A DNA stretch of 64,000 bases, taken from positions 1 to 64,000 of the forward strand of contig JAWQFJ010017484.1 in assembly GCA_034096865.1 (NCBI GenBank), read 5' to 3'. Position numbers and translations under genes: made by a program. Positions 31,961 through 44,084 of the stretch are shown here, piece after piece (position 1 is the stretch's first letter; each line of letters begins with the position of its first letter). The DNA comes from Theodoxus fluviatilis. Lineage: Eukaryota > Mollusca > Gastropoda > Cycloneritida > Neritidae. The notes below the pieces were generated by a model. The model had not been told where the DNA came from, did not search any database, and was given only the letters and a program-made list of their open reading frames with translations.

Positions 31961-33188
31961 TTTGAATTCTGACATAATAGTGCCCCACTATGTACAGGCT
32001 ATCCTGAAAGTAAGAAAGTAAGTTTTGACTTACAGAGTGGAATTTAGTGTTTGCTTGCTATGTTAAAGAAAATGAGACGCCCATGACACAGCTGTAAAGA
32101 TGAGCCTCTTGGGGACTGTTTAGTTTTGCCACATAGCCTAGTTTCCTTGTCGGCTGGGGGGGACAAGATGTAGGTCAATAGCTGCCCAGTGGCTTTCCCT
32201 CTTTGTTCCTTAGTGATGAGAGCATTAGAATGAATAATTTCGAGTTTGGCTCACCCGAACTCCTCATTTATAGTTTTCCTCGACTGACTGTTTGGAGGGT
32301 CCGTACTTAGTGTATAACCAACCATATTTTTAAAAAAAATTCAAGCACTTTTTTCTTATCAGACAGACACTATGTCACCAAATTGACACCAAATCACTTT
32401 GGTTTAACACTTCAAAGCAATTATTGATTTTTAAAATGAATTATCAAAAATATGGGTCAAATGACTGTCAAAATCATAGGTCCAAAAAAGTGGACCAAGT
32501 CCATGATAAAAAAATTTGCCCTAGAGCTTCAAAACTTACACTAAAAGTCGATCTAGGAAATAAGTTTCATAAAGATATCCATGATGTGAGGTGAGTAATG
32601 ATTTTTTTGGATATCTGTAATGGATTTTTAAAGAAAAAAGGGCAGCCTACATGATGTAGATCAACAAATAAAATTCAGTAAATTGCCATTTCTCTCCCTC
32701 ACCTAAGGAAAATGTCTGCATTGTTATTTAAATCAGACACAATGATAACTGTGCTATTGAGTTGCATTTTAAGAGTGTTTTAGGAACACATATTCACAAA
32801 TGTCCAACATGCGGTGGAACCAAACAGAAAGTAAATTCCATTAAACTGTTCAACAAATGCATTTTTGTTGATTTATTTTGGTTTATAACACATCCAAAAT
32901 AAATTCTATAGCCAAGAACAATCCACAGACTTGAAAGGAATACTTATGTACAAAATCTTCCAAATTAATATTATATTACACACAAGAATACTTAAGTTAA
33001 TGATTTTCTTATCATGAAAGCAGGCAAATCAAGTCAGCATCTTCATAACTCGCAAGTAAATGGCTCACATGATACAGTTGCTCCATACATAAAGAAGACA
33101 ATTAGTTCTTTGCACAGTCTTTCTATAAATGCCTTAGTTTAATACTATGAGGATTGGTGATTCTTAACTTCACGTTATACAGGTTTTT

Positions 33189-33820
33189 GACTCACATGCG
33201 AAGCAAAAGTGAGTCATGTACTCACCCATTTCGGGCGTCCGGGCGTCCGTTTAAAACTTTAACATTGGATTTTTCTCAGAGACTATTAAGTCTATGAACA
33301 CCCAATTTGGCATGATGGTGTATAATGACAAGGCGTCAAAAAACATACATAGTGACTTGACCTTGCTTCAAGGTCAAGGTCGCAGGGGCCATAAATGTTG
33401 TATAAAAAGCAGCAATTTTTCACACTTTCTCAATTTTCTCTTAAGTTTTTGAGATTGGATACCTCACCTATATATGGTATATAGGGCAAAGTAAGCCCTA
33501 TTTTTTGATACCAGTTTGGTTGACATTGCTTCAAGTAGTGAACCACTAAAAGTGACCATATCTCATGGTAGAAAGTGCCAATAAGCAACATTGTGCTTCC
33601 TATGTCTTGAATTAACAGCTTTGTGTTGCATGACCTTGGATGACCTTGACCTTGGGTCAAGGCCACATGTATTTTGGTAGGAAAAATGTGTAAAGCATTT
33701 CTTAGTGTATGTCATTGCTGGGTTTAGTTGTTTGACCTTGACCTTGAGGGTCACCTGAAGGTCACGGTCATGCAAAGGTCAAGGTCAAGCATGTGAGTTG
33801 TATGGGCTTTGCCCTTCTTG
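33189..33820 (+). mobile_element. TGACCTTGACC-rich dispersed element, copy A
   Basis: Starts GACTCACATGCGAAGCAAAA and ends GCATGTGAGTTGTATGGGC followed by TTTGCCCTTCTTG, a GGGC-TTT-GCCC hairpin near the end. GACTCACATG and CATGTGAGT at the two ends are inverted. The body carries many TCAAGGTCA half-sites in both orientations. It has an internal deletion relative to copy B. Confidence 0.85.
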
Positions 33821-34540
33821 TTTTCAAATGTCAACAACTTCAAAAACACTCATTTTTCAATAGCAGGGCATGATCTGCCCATGTTTACAAAGCTTGCAGT
33901 TACAGTCATAAACTGATGGCGTCAGTAGTCCTTGACATTGCAGTTTCTGCACGCGATGTTCAAATGCATAAAATAGGAACATGGAAACCTCTTTTCCAAA
34001 CATAAAATGTGTTAAATCTGAATTATTTACATATTTGAAATGTTTCCCTTAATAGTTCTGCCTAATGATAGGTGACTGCTGACACTGCTGAGCGGGCAAA
34101 ATTAGGCATTCTGCTGCATACTGCATTAGCCCGTAGCTCTCCAAAGCCTACGGCGTAGGCATGGCCGAATGAACTAGGTCACTCCAAACACACGCACTCG
34201 AGATGATTCAATTTCGCTTACTAACACTTGATCAGCAATATATGAACGCCATTGCAATTTGTGTCTCTTTATTAGATCAACACTATCAAATTAAAGACGG
34301 AAAATAGCTTTCCGACCTTTACAGGGGACTTCTCTCCGATGTCGCGCAGTTTTAAACCAATTTTCCTAACTTTTCCTTCATGATACTTTTCGGTAAAGTG
34401 GAAGCTGGTCTGCTCCTCATTTTGGCTATGTCTCTTCTGTCAGCATTGGTTGCATTTTTATTCATCCAACCAATAAGAACAAAGCTTTTGCATGTATTTG
34501 GACCCATCCAAATCACAAAATATGTGGGCCACAATGGGAG

Positions 34541-34770
34541 ATAACAATTTTTTGCAAGTAGGAGTTATGTCCCTTGTTGGTTCCTGCTAACAATTTTTTG
34601 CAAGTAGGAGTTATGTCCCTTGTTGGTTCATGCTAACAATTTTTGCAAGCAGGAGTTATGTCCTTTGTTGGTTCCTGCTAACAATTTTTTGCAAGTAGGA
34701 GTTATGTCCCTTGTTGGTTCCTGCTAACAATTTTTGCCAGTAGGAGTTATGTCCCTTGTTGGTTCATGCT
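34541..34770. repeat. 46-bp minisatellite, five units
   Basis: Units of TAACAATTTTTTGCAAGTAG then GAGTTATGTCCCTTGTTGG and TTCCTGC, nearly identical, with one-base indels in the T-run. Confidence 0.95.
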
Positions 34771-35096
34771 ACTTAATGTTTTGCTGCTCCAGTAGAAGAC
34801 AACAGGATCCAATTTAGACTTCATGTCTCGGAGTGTAATGATGCAGAGTGAGTGCACCCCTGCAGGCGCATTTATGAACAATGGAACGGGAGGACCACAC
34901 AGTGACAATTCATTTTGAGAGACTCAATTCACTGTGTGGAGTGTGTGGAGAAAGATCAAAGAGACGATGTGACAGTTTTCCTGTGAGACTGCAAGGACTA
35001 TGCTACAGATCTTCAAAATATTCATGAAATTACTGAATACTAATGAGTGACATCCTCTTGCAGATAGCATAAAGATGGAGATCCAGTTTATCATTA

Positions 35097-35790
35097 GGGG
35101 ACACTACGTTGAAAATTGGGATTATAGAAAAACAGTATTTATTCGGCAAGTATGAAAGCTATGTTCATGAAATTTTGTACATAAAACATACACAATGTAA
35201 GGTATATTCAGACCAAATTTTATTGTTCCAAATTGATTTGTTAGTGTGTTATAATTGAATCACTGGAAAAAACATGGGGGTGATTTTGCACAAAAAAGTA
35301 AAGTGACTTAGGGTAAAGATAGCTTGTTGAATTTTTTACTGTACATTTCTGAATGTATGTAGCATACAATAGGACCAGTAAGAAAACTGTAGCTTGGTAA
35401 CTTGTTTTTAATATATAAGTTTAATCTCATCATGCCGGGAGTGTGTTTTTGTGCTGATAGTGCCACTTGTCGCCAGACAAGTTTCTAAGTGTTGATGATA
35501 AATTTTTTACATCCTATTGTGTAATATAGACCTTCTTCTTTGTTTACAATGATTGGTAATCATTAAGAAAATTGAATACAGGTATTTGGTAGAGTGCAAG
35601 ATCACCCCCATGTTTTTTTCAGTGATTCAATTATAACACACTAACAAATCAATTTGGAACAATAAAATTTGGTCTGAATATACATTACATTGTGTATGTT
35701 TTATGTACTAAATTTCATGAACATAGCTTTCATACTTGCCGAATAAATACTTTTTTTCTATAATCCCATTTTTCAACGTAGTGTCCCCCC
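35097..35790. mobile_element. Long-TIR MITE flanked by TTA
   Basis: About 190 bp at each end are inverted copies (35097-35295 and 35600-35790). The ends read GGGGACACTACGTTG and CAACGTAGTGTCCCC. TTA flanks both sides (35094-35096 and 35791-35793), the duplication expected of PIF/Harbinger elements. The middle (35300-35600) has no coding potential. Confidence 0.85.
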
Positions 35791-36603
35791 TTAGACTTTC
35801 CCGTCATTTGCTCCTGCAGAATACTTGTAACAGTTAAGCCTACTCAGTGTACAAACATGTTGTTTTGAAACCCTGTTTCATGTTGGAATATCAACGTCAT
35901 TAATAAGAAGAGTACGCGAGGTGCTCTCCTGAATGTTCCAAATGCAACTGTTCTTGCTGAAGAAACAAACAAAAGGACATAGACTCAATTTTGATATGTG
36001 TAATGCCAAGGATTTTAAACTTGCCTTACTACAAAAAGACCTAAAAACTTTAATTTCGATGAAAAATGTACAGTCCATTTTCTACGTTTCCCTGTGTTGC
36101 TACTCCCCTCCAGTGTGCATAACAGACAAAAGCCTGGAAAATTACATTCTCATGGTCTTCAAGGAAGTTGAAATGATTGCTAGGTAAGTGACACCACTGC
36201 ATGACTTATTGCTAGTTTCATTGCGCAAAAGTAGCTTTACTCTAGAAATTAGCATATTTTCTGCATAGGTTGTCAAAGTTAATGAATTTTTCCATTCTAG
36301 TCAAATATCATCACTGCAAACTGATGTAACTCATGACACAAAAGTAGCATGCAGCAATTCGTCACCAATGCTACATATACTGTGTTTGATATCATTTGAA
36401 ATAGTATTCTTTGGGCTATTGAATGATTTTATCTAGATTTGTCTACTTTGTTGTCTCGTACACACTAATGAAGAAAACAATGTATACCATACTCAGAAGC
36501 TAAAAGCGACAGCTGAAATCTGTGGCAAGAGATGGGGCTGTATCAGGTTACACCCAGCCATGGCAGGCCGAAAAATCCCAGCCGGGCCTCCCAACTAAAG
36601 AGG

Positions 36604-37100
36604 GCACTCTGGCACAGCTGTGATGAGGGTATGCACTCTGGCACAGCTGTGATGAGGGTATGCGCTCTGGCACAGCTGTGATGAGGGTATGCGCTCTGGC
36701 ACAGCTGTGATGAGGGTATGCGCTCTGGCACAGCTGTGATGAGGGTATGCACTCTGGCACAGCTGTGATGAGGGTATGCACTCTGGCACAGCTGTGATGA
36801 GGGTATGCGCTCTGGCACAGCTGTGATGAGGGTATGCGCTCTGGCACAGCTGTGATGAGGGTATGCACTCTGGCACAGCTGTGATGAGGGTATGCGCTCT
36901 GGCACAGCTGTGATGAGGGTATGCGCTCTGGCACAGCTGTGATGAGGGTATGCACTCTGGCACAGCTGTGATGAGGGTATGCGCTCTGGCACAGCTGTGA
37001 TGAGGGTATGCACTCTGGCACAGCTGTGATGAGGGTATGCGCTCTGGCACAGCTGTGATGAGGGTATGCACTCTGGCACAGCTGTGATGAGGGTATGCGA
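36604..37100. repeat. 29-bp minisatellite, about 17 units
   Basis: Unit GCACTCTGGCACAGCTGTG followed by ATGAGGGTAT, with A/G variation at the third base only. Each unit contains the palindrome CACAGCTGTG, a CAGCTG E-box. Because 29 is not a multiple of three, three overlapping minus-strand frames show the same peptide repeat; these are not genes. Confidence 0.95.
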
Positions 37101-37259
37101 GAACCTTGACAGGCCTGCATCAAACTGAGCAGGATCTTGCAATGAACTTCCCTCCTCATTGAGGTCATGCCAGTTTTGAAGGCTGGCAGAGTGCCAGGTA
37201 GCCTGACAGCTACTGCAGGGGTTTATGACATCACTGTGGCATGGCATGAGGACTGTCTG

Positions 37260-37260
<1 letters not shown>

Positions 37261-37299
<39 letters not shown>
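37261..37299. repeat. (CA)n microsatellite
   Basis: Pure CA array in intron 2, about 360 bp before coding exon 3. Confidence 0.95.
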
Positions 37300-37301
<2 letters not shown>

Positions 37302-37656
37302 CTGGGCAAGTCCTACTGATTACAACTAGGATCCATCAACCACAGGTGTGCGAGTCTACACCTGAAATGACGTAGCATTCCACAGAACACCTACAGCCAC
37401 AGCAGTGTTACCTGTGTATTGCTGTTTGGAATCACTGCGTTGAGGACCAAATTAAGGAAGACTTTAAGAAAAAAACAAGTACTAGATAGAAATGGAGAAG
37501 AAATGACAGATGGGCATCATTTGCATCCTACAGAACTCCACCTGTAGAAATGTATGTCGTGCGGTAAGCCAACTTTAACCATTGCATTGGGGATGGAGTG
37601 CAGTGGAGGACTACGGGAGGCACTTGCCCATTAGCCCGGCCCTCTTTCATTGGCAG

Positions 37657-37968
37657 GTGCCCAATCTGCCCCCATTGGGCCAAGCAGTTCTACGACCTCC
37701 TGGCTCATATTGGCGTGGCACATGGAAACAAGTACACATACTACTGCGAGCTGTGTCGAAAACCCTTCTCTCGTCTGGGTCAGCTCAAGAAACACTTTGG
37801 CTGGGAGCACCCTGGCATTGACCCCTTGAAGAATCCCAGTGTGAAGAGGGAAGGAGGAAGAGGCCTGGAGTCAGAGCAAGGCCAGGAGGAGATTCAGGGC
37901 AACACAATGGCCATGGTGGAAGTGGATGGACGGCCGGGCTACGCCATCAAAGGGGAAACTTTTTCCGA
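37657..37968 (+). CDS. Zinc finger gene, coding exon 3 (fingers 11-12)
   Basis: The acceptor TTCATTGGCAG ends at 37656. The first base completes an Arg codon carried over from exon 2, directly before finger 11 (CPICPHWAKQFYDLLAHIGVAH pattern, with an extra residue between the histidines). Finger 12 is CELCRKPFSRLGQLKKHFGWEH in pattern. After the fingers comes a hydrophilic linker with KREGGRG and an EQGQEEIQ stretch, ending in GETFSE. The donor GA-gtgagt follows 37968, phase 2. Confidence 0.9.
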
Positions 37969-38399
37969 GTGAGTTTGAAATTTCCTGTTCCATCAGTGTG
38001 TTTTTTGGTGGTGCTGATTGAAAAGCTGCCAACGCTGGGTCTGTGAGCTCGATGAACCACTACCCAGTTGCACATTCCTTCACGAGTTCATTTCCACTCT
38101 CACAAGCTGTTGCACAAGTTGTTCTGCAAGGGTTCTACACCTGCACTAAAGGCCAGCGATGCACACTGCACAAAAGTTCCTTTCACTTACTGTTTTTCTG
38201 GGATGCAACCACCCCACCTCCCCACCCCACCTCTACCCCCCACCCTGAAGTAAGGTTTATCACACTTTCACTCTATTCCCTAATTCACTGCTCATTTCTA
38301 ATGCTTGCATTGCCCCAGAGGCCATGTTCCTCCCATGCTTATCTGCTCCTCTTCTGCATTCTTTTTACAGTGATCTTCCTTTACTTCCCCTTTTTTCTC

Positions 38400-38561
38400 T
38401 ATTTCTCCTTGTCCAGTTTTTTTCTTTTTTCTTTCTTTGTGTCTTTCTTCTTACTTTCTTTCTTTCTTTTGTTTCTTTCATTTACTTTCTTTCGTGTCTT
38501 TTGTTTCTTTCTTTTTCTTTCTTTCTTTCCTTCTTTTTTTTCTTTTTTCTTGCTTTCTTTT

Positions 38562-38645
<84 letters not shown>

Positions 38646-40250
38646 TATTTGTCTTTCTTTATTTGTCTTTCTTTCTTGTCTTCCTGTCTTGTCTTTCTTG
38701 TCTTTCTTTATCTTGTCTCTTTTCTTTCTTTTCTAATATCTTTTACTTTTTTCTTTCTTTACTTTCATTTCTTTCTTTTCTTGTGTTCTTTCTTTTTCCT
38801 ATTGGTCTTTATTTTTCCTTCACTGCCTCCTGCCGTTTCCCCCAATTCCTGATTTCTCTTCTTGCTGCTTTCCGCTATTGCTGCTCTTCCAAGGCTTTTT
38901 CCTTTTGTTGCTCTGGCTCTTGCTGCCTCCTTTGTCTACTAGCTGTTGCTTCTTCTCATTTTGCCATTTCTTGCTGCCTGTTGCTGCTTGCCCTCTGTTT
39001 CCCTAGCCTGTGTTGGTCTTCCTGCTCTTGCTACTGCTCTGCTCTGCTCAACTTAGTAGGTTTTTTTGTGCCGCTCCTTCCTCAGCTGCTGGACCTGTTC
39101 CCTCTGTCTTGGTCTCTTTTCAGCTCTAATTTACTCCTCCTGCTGCCTCTTGCCCTGTTGCTTGTCCATGACTTTCTCTATCGGTGTTGGTCTTGGTGTT
39201 GCTGTGCTCAACTTGGCCTCCTCTGCTGCTGCGTCTCCTTTGCTCAGATGCCTGCCTCCCGCCCCTGCCTCCCTCTCTCCTGCTGCTATGGCTGTTTCTG
39301 CTTCTGCTCTTCCTTCAGAGTCCTCTTGGTACCACTGCTTCATTCCCTCCCACCTTCATCTCTCCTGCCCTCTCTTCTCCCTCCTCCTTTTCTGACTTGC
39401 CCATCTCCACCCTCTTGTCCTGTCATGTCTCCTCCACCTCAACCCCAAACCCCTCCCCCAGTATTGTCTTGTCCATCTCCACCTCCTTCTCCTCTCATTC
39501 TGTCTTCTCCTCTCCTGTCTTCTCCTCTCCTTCAGTCTCATTTCTCCTTCTGTCTCTCTTCTCCTTCTGTCTCTCTTCTCCTTCTGTCTTCTCCTCTCCT
39601 TCTGTCTCTCTTCTCCTTCTGTCTCTCTTCTCCTTCTGTCTTCTCCTCTCCTTCTGTCTCTCTTCTCCTTCTGTCTTCTCCTCTCCTTCTGTCTCTCTTC
39701 TCCTTCTGTCTCTCTTCTCCTTCAGTCTCATTTCTCCTTCTGTCTTCTCCTCTCCTTCTGTCTCTCCTCTCCTTCTGTCTTCTCCTCTCCTTCTGTCTTC
39801 TCCTCTCCTTCTGTCTCTCCTCTCCTTCTGTCTTCTCCTCTCCTTCTGTCTCTCTTCTCCTTCTGTCTTGTCCATCTTCACCTCCTCCTCCTCTTATTCT
39901 GCCTTCTCCTCTCCTTCTGTCTCTCTTCTCCTCTCCTTCTCTCTTCTCCTCTTCTTCAGTCTCTCTTCTCCTCTCCTTCTGTCTTCTCCTCTCCTTCTGT
40001 CTTCTCCTCTCCTTCTGTCTCTCTTCTCCTTCTGTCTTGTCCATCTTCACCTCCTCCTCCTCTTATTCTGCCTTCTCCTCTCCTTCTGTCTCTCTTCTCC
40101 TCTCCTTCTCTCTTCTCCTCTTCTTCAGTCTCTCTTCTCCTCTCCTTCTGTCTTCTCCTCTTCTTCTGTCTTTTCCTCCTCCTTTTTCTGCCTTGTCCAT
40201 CTCTCACCTCCTTCGCACCTTCTGTCTAGTTCCCCCCCCTTCTTCTGTCT
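38400..40250 (+). repeat. Pyrimidine tract: (TTTC)n then TCTCCTTCTGTC minisatellite
   Basis: 38400-38820 is a TTTC tetranucleotide array. 39480-40200 is a minisatellite of CTCTCCTTCTGTCTTCTCCT-type units, including one duplicated block of about 180 bp (39860-40000 and 40030-40170). The segment between (38820-39480) is also C/T-rich. Nothing here codes despite very long open frames. Confidence 0.9.
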
Positions 40251-40614
40251 TGTCCATCTTCACCTCCTCCTCCTCTTATTCTGCCTTCTCCTCTCCTGTC
40301 TTCTCCTCCCCCTCCTCCTTGTTCTGCCTCGTTCATCTCCACTTCCTTCTCTCCATCTGTCTAGACCTCCCTCCTCAAGTTCTGTCTTGTCCATCTCCAT
40401 CGTCTTCTCTCCTTCTGCCTTCTTGTCCATTTCCTTCTGTTCAGGTCTTATCCATCTCCACCCCATTCTGTCTTCCTCCTGTCTTGTCCACCCCATCGTC
40501 CTTTTTCTGTCTTGTCCTTCTCCACTATCACCTTGGCTCAACTTTTCCACATCCTCCTTGGCTCAATTCTCGTCATCCTTCTTTTGCCTGCCTCCTTGTT
40601 TTCCTCTTCCCGCT

Positions 40615-42430
40615 GCTCCTCCTGCCCCATCATCTCTTCCTGCTGCTCTGCCTGCCCCATCATCTCTTCCTGCTGCTCTGCCTGCCACTTCATCTCTTCC
40701 TGCTGCTCTGCCTGCCACTTCATCTCTTCCTGCTGCTCTGCCTGCCCCATCATCTCTTCCTGCTGCTCTGCCTGCCACTTCATCTCTTCCTGCTCCTCTG
40801 CCTGCCCCATCATCTCTTCCTGCTGCTCTGCCTGCCCCATCATCTCTTCCTGCTGCTCTGCCTGCCCCATCATCTCTTCCTGCTGCTCTGCCTGCCCCAT
40901 CATCTCTTCCTGCTGCTCTGCCTGCCACTTCATCTCTTCCTGCTGCTCTGCCTGCCCCTTCATCTCTTCCTGCTGCCCTGCCTGCCCCATCATCTCTTCC
41001 TGCTGCTCTGCCTGCCCCATCATCTCTTCCTGCTGCTCTACCTGCCACTTCATCTCTTCCTGCTGCTCTGCCTGCCACTTCATCTCTTCCTGCTGCTCTG
41101 CCTGCCCCTTCATCTCTTCCTGCTCCTCTGCCTGCCCCATCATCTCTTCCTGCTGCTCTGCCTGCCCCATCATCTCTTCCTGCTGCTCTGCCTGCCACTT
41201 CATCTCTTCCTGCTGCTCTGCCTGCCCCTTCATCTCTTCCTGCTCCTCTGCCTGCCCCATCATCTCTTCCTGCTGCTCTGGCTGCCCCATCATCTCTTCC
41301 TGCCCCTCTGCCTGCCCCATCATCTCTTCCTGCTGCTCTGCCTGCCCCATCATCTCTTCCTGCTGCTCTGCCTGCCCCATCATCTCTTCCTGCTGCTCTG
41401 CCTGCCCCATCATCTCTTCCTGCTGCTCTGCCTGCCCCATCATCTCTTCCTGCTGCTCTGCCTGCCCCATCATCTCTTCCTGCTCCTCCTCCTGCCCCAT
41501 CGATCATCTCTTCCTGCTCCTCCTCCTGCCCCATCATCTCTTCCTGCTGCTCTGCCTGCCCCATCATCTCTTCCTGCTGCTCTGCCTGCCCCATCATCTC
41601 TTCCTGCTGCTCTGCCTGCCACTTCATCTCTTCCTGCTGCTCTGCCTGCCCCATCATCTCTTCCTGCTGCTCTGCCTGCCCCATCATCTCTTCCTGCTGC
41701 TCTGCCTGCCACTTCATCTCTTCCTGCTGCTCTGCCTGCCCCACCATCTCTTCCTGCTGCTCTGCCTGCCCCATCATCTCTTCCTGCTGCTCTGCCTGCC
41801 CCATCATCTCTTCCTGCTGCTGTGCCTGCCACTTCATCTCTTCCTGCTGCTCTGCCTGCCCCATCATCTCTTCCTGCTGCTCTGCCTGCCCCATCATCTC
41901 TTCCTGCTGCTCTGCCTGCCCCATCATCTCTTCCTGCTGCTCTGCCTGCCCCATCATCTCTTCCTGCTGCTCTGCCTGCCCCATCATCTCTTCCTGCTGC
42001 TCTACCTGCCCCATCATCTCTTCCTGCTGCTCTGCCTGCCACTTCATCTCTTCCTGCTGCTCTGCCTGCCACTTCATCTCTTCCTGCTGCTCTGCCTGCC
42101 CCATCATCTCTTCCTGCTGCTCTGCCTGCCACTTCATCTCTTCCTGCTGCTCTGCCTGCCCCATCATCTCTTCCTGCTGCTCTGCCTGCCCCATCATCTC
42201 TTCCTGCTCCTCCTCCTGCCCCATCATCTCTTCCTGCTGCTCTGCCTGCCACTTCATCTCTTCCTGCTGCTCTGCCTTCCCCATCATCTCTTCCTGCTCC
42301 TCCTCCTGCCCCATCATCTCTTCCTGCTCCTCCTCCTGCCCCATCATCTCTTCCTGCTGCTCTGCCTGCCCCATCATCTCTTCCTGCTGCTCTGCCTGCC
42401 ACTTCATCTCTTCCTGCTCCTCCTCCTGCT
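40615..42430 (+). repeat. 30-bp minisatellite, about 60 units
   Basis: Unit CTGCTGCTCTGCCTGCCCCA followed by TCATCTCTTC, with recurrent variants (CCACTTCAT, CCCCTTCAT, CTCCTCCTC). The 30-bp period keeps nearly all six frames open for over 1 kb, giving LLCLPHHLFL, ISSCCSACPI and AALPAPSSLP repeats on the plus strand and EEMMGQAEQQ or AGRDDGAGRA repeats on the minus. The array lies in intron 3 and ends 90 bp before the acceptor of exon 4. Variant positions are not synonymous in any frame, arguing against coding. Confidence 0.95.
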
Positions 42431-42522
42431 GTTTTTGCATCTCCTGCCAGCTGCTGCTTCCTCTGTCTGCACAACTGCACTTGCATCTCTTGACATGCAA
42501 CAGATGCATTTGCTGTGTGCAG

Positions 42523-42752
42523 GAGGGACAACTGGAGGGACTACGTAATGAAGAGAGAGGAGAGCGAGAATGATGCCGAGAACGGCTGGGGACAGCTCAT
42601 CTTTCCACCAGAGGTTGGCAGCTCTGAACAAGACCATGCAAGCCACGTTGACAGAGCCATGGATATAGGAGACTTGGTGAAGAGAGAGACCATTGAACCT
42701 ATCAGCGTCATCGCCACCTATGGAGAGTGCCGACTTCCCCTGGCCGCCAAAG
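42523..42752 (+). CDS. Zinc finger gene, coding exon 4 (linker)
   Basis: The acceptor TGCTGTGTGCAG ends at 42522 and the donor AAAG-gtatgg begins at 42753. It enters in phase 2 (completing a Glu codon) and leaves in phase 1. The 76 codons are polar, acidic then mixed: RDNWRDYVMKREESEND, WGQLIFPPEVGSS, a DIGDLVKRETIEP segment and CRLPLAAKG at the end. No zinc finger or other domain is visible. It links the finger region to the AT-hook region. Confidence 0.85.
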
Positions 42753-44084
42753 GTATGGGACAGTTGTCTGTGAGCGCTTGATTATGTGTCCCAGCACCTC
42801 CAGCACTAGTGCATGAACAAAGAGGTTGGCACAAACAACCGGGGAGTCGTTTAACTATGGAAATTAACTCTCCACCAAGCATCATAACAGCGACACACTG
42901 TCCACCAAGGGCATGGCAGGAGGGGAATTGAAAATGAGAGGAGAGCTGCCTCTGAAAAACCACCAGCAGGAAAAGTCTGTGTTTTGTCTGGTTGAAATGT
43001 TGACTGAATGTGTGTGCCTAGCACCCTGCTGGCCATTTCAGCAGTGGCCATGACTGGGTACCAGCACTTCTCTCATGTCTTAGAATTTTTAAAGTCTCCT
43101 GAGTGGGAACCAAGTTTGACTGGGTGCATGGTGAGAGACTGCAGCGTGTCTTTGCTGACCAGGTTTAGTGACTTAAGAAAACCTTATTCTGTCATTTTAA
43201 TGCAAACCTTGGCAGTTTGTGGAAAAAGGAAAACAATTTCATGGAATCTGCAACCTTGCCCAATGCCATTGTCTTTTATATTGGCACTTTTCATTGAAGC
43301 CACATGAGTCAAGCCAACTTTCCTTAGTACCACCAGGAAATCTAGAAGACAAGTTGCCGTGCATTGAGTAAAAGGCAAAAATACTAAAAACAGTTTTCTA
43401 GGAAATGCTGAGAAAAAAGATCAGCTGACTAAGTCATGTAATGATGCATGCATTTTCCTAATATGAAACCGTAAAAAATGTAAGATTTCCTCTCTGAACA
43501 TGCTTTTTTGTGGAATATTCATGAACAAACAAATAATATCTCATTTTGTCTTTTTTTTGTACTTACGCCTTGTTTTCTCATATATGGTCACACGACGTTG
43601 ATAAGTCTGGGCAAAACTGATGTTTTCTCTGTGAGCGTTTGGTCCAGAAAACAATATTCAGATGAAGATCACACGGAATGTGTTGATTTTGTTAATGTGC
43701 ATGCGGGTCATGATGATTTGCCTCTGCCATCTGGCTGACCATTGGCAAGATCATGTGGTAGGTCAGTCCAGTCCACAGCCTGAAGCTCTTCAGAACTTGA
43801 ACAGGAAGATGTCCACTGACTGGTGGTCTGCAACCTGCTGGTCATCTTGACGTGTGTCCCAGAAAATGGAGTGGAGTCTGCAAGTGGTTTATCTTGCTGA
43901 TTGCTTGGCATTAACATTCCATCTGTTGTAGACAAGTACAGATGTCGAAATTGTTTTGCCTCCAAGACATTTTGGCCCAGGCATAACACATTATTACAGT
44001 AGAGTTTCCACACAAATAATTATTTGATTGCTTGTATTTTGTTTTGCCATCTGCACTTCCTTTATGATGAGGGAGGGAGAGAGT

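Noticed and set aside
36543..37247. Three overlapping minus-strand frames with repeated HTLITAVPE-type peptides
   Set aside because: They are the product of a 29-bp tandem repeat rotating through frames.
40538..42531. Minus-strand frames with EEMMGQAEQQ or AGRDDGAGRA repeats (up to 648 codons)
   Set aside because: Unit-to-unit changes alter residues (M to K, G to W) with no sign of constraint, and start codons arise at random in flanking DNA.
38324..42573. Very long open frames (1,389, 1,129 and 678 codons) on the plus strand
   Set aside because: They are built from TTTC, TCTCCTTCTG and 30-bp repeats, lie in an intron of the zinc finger gene, and parallel frames are open on both strands.
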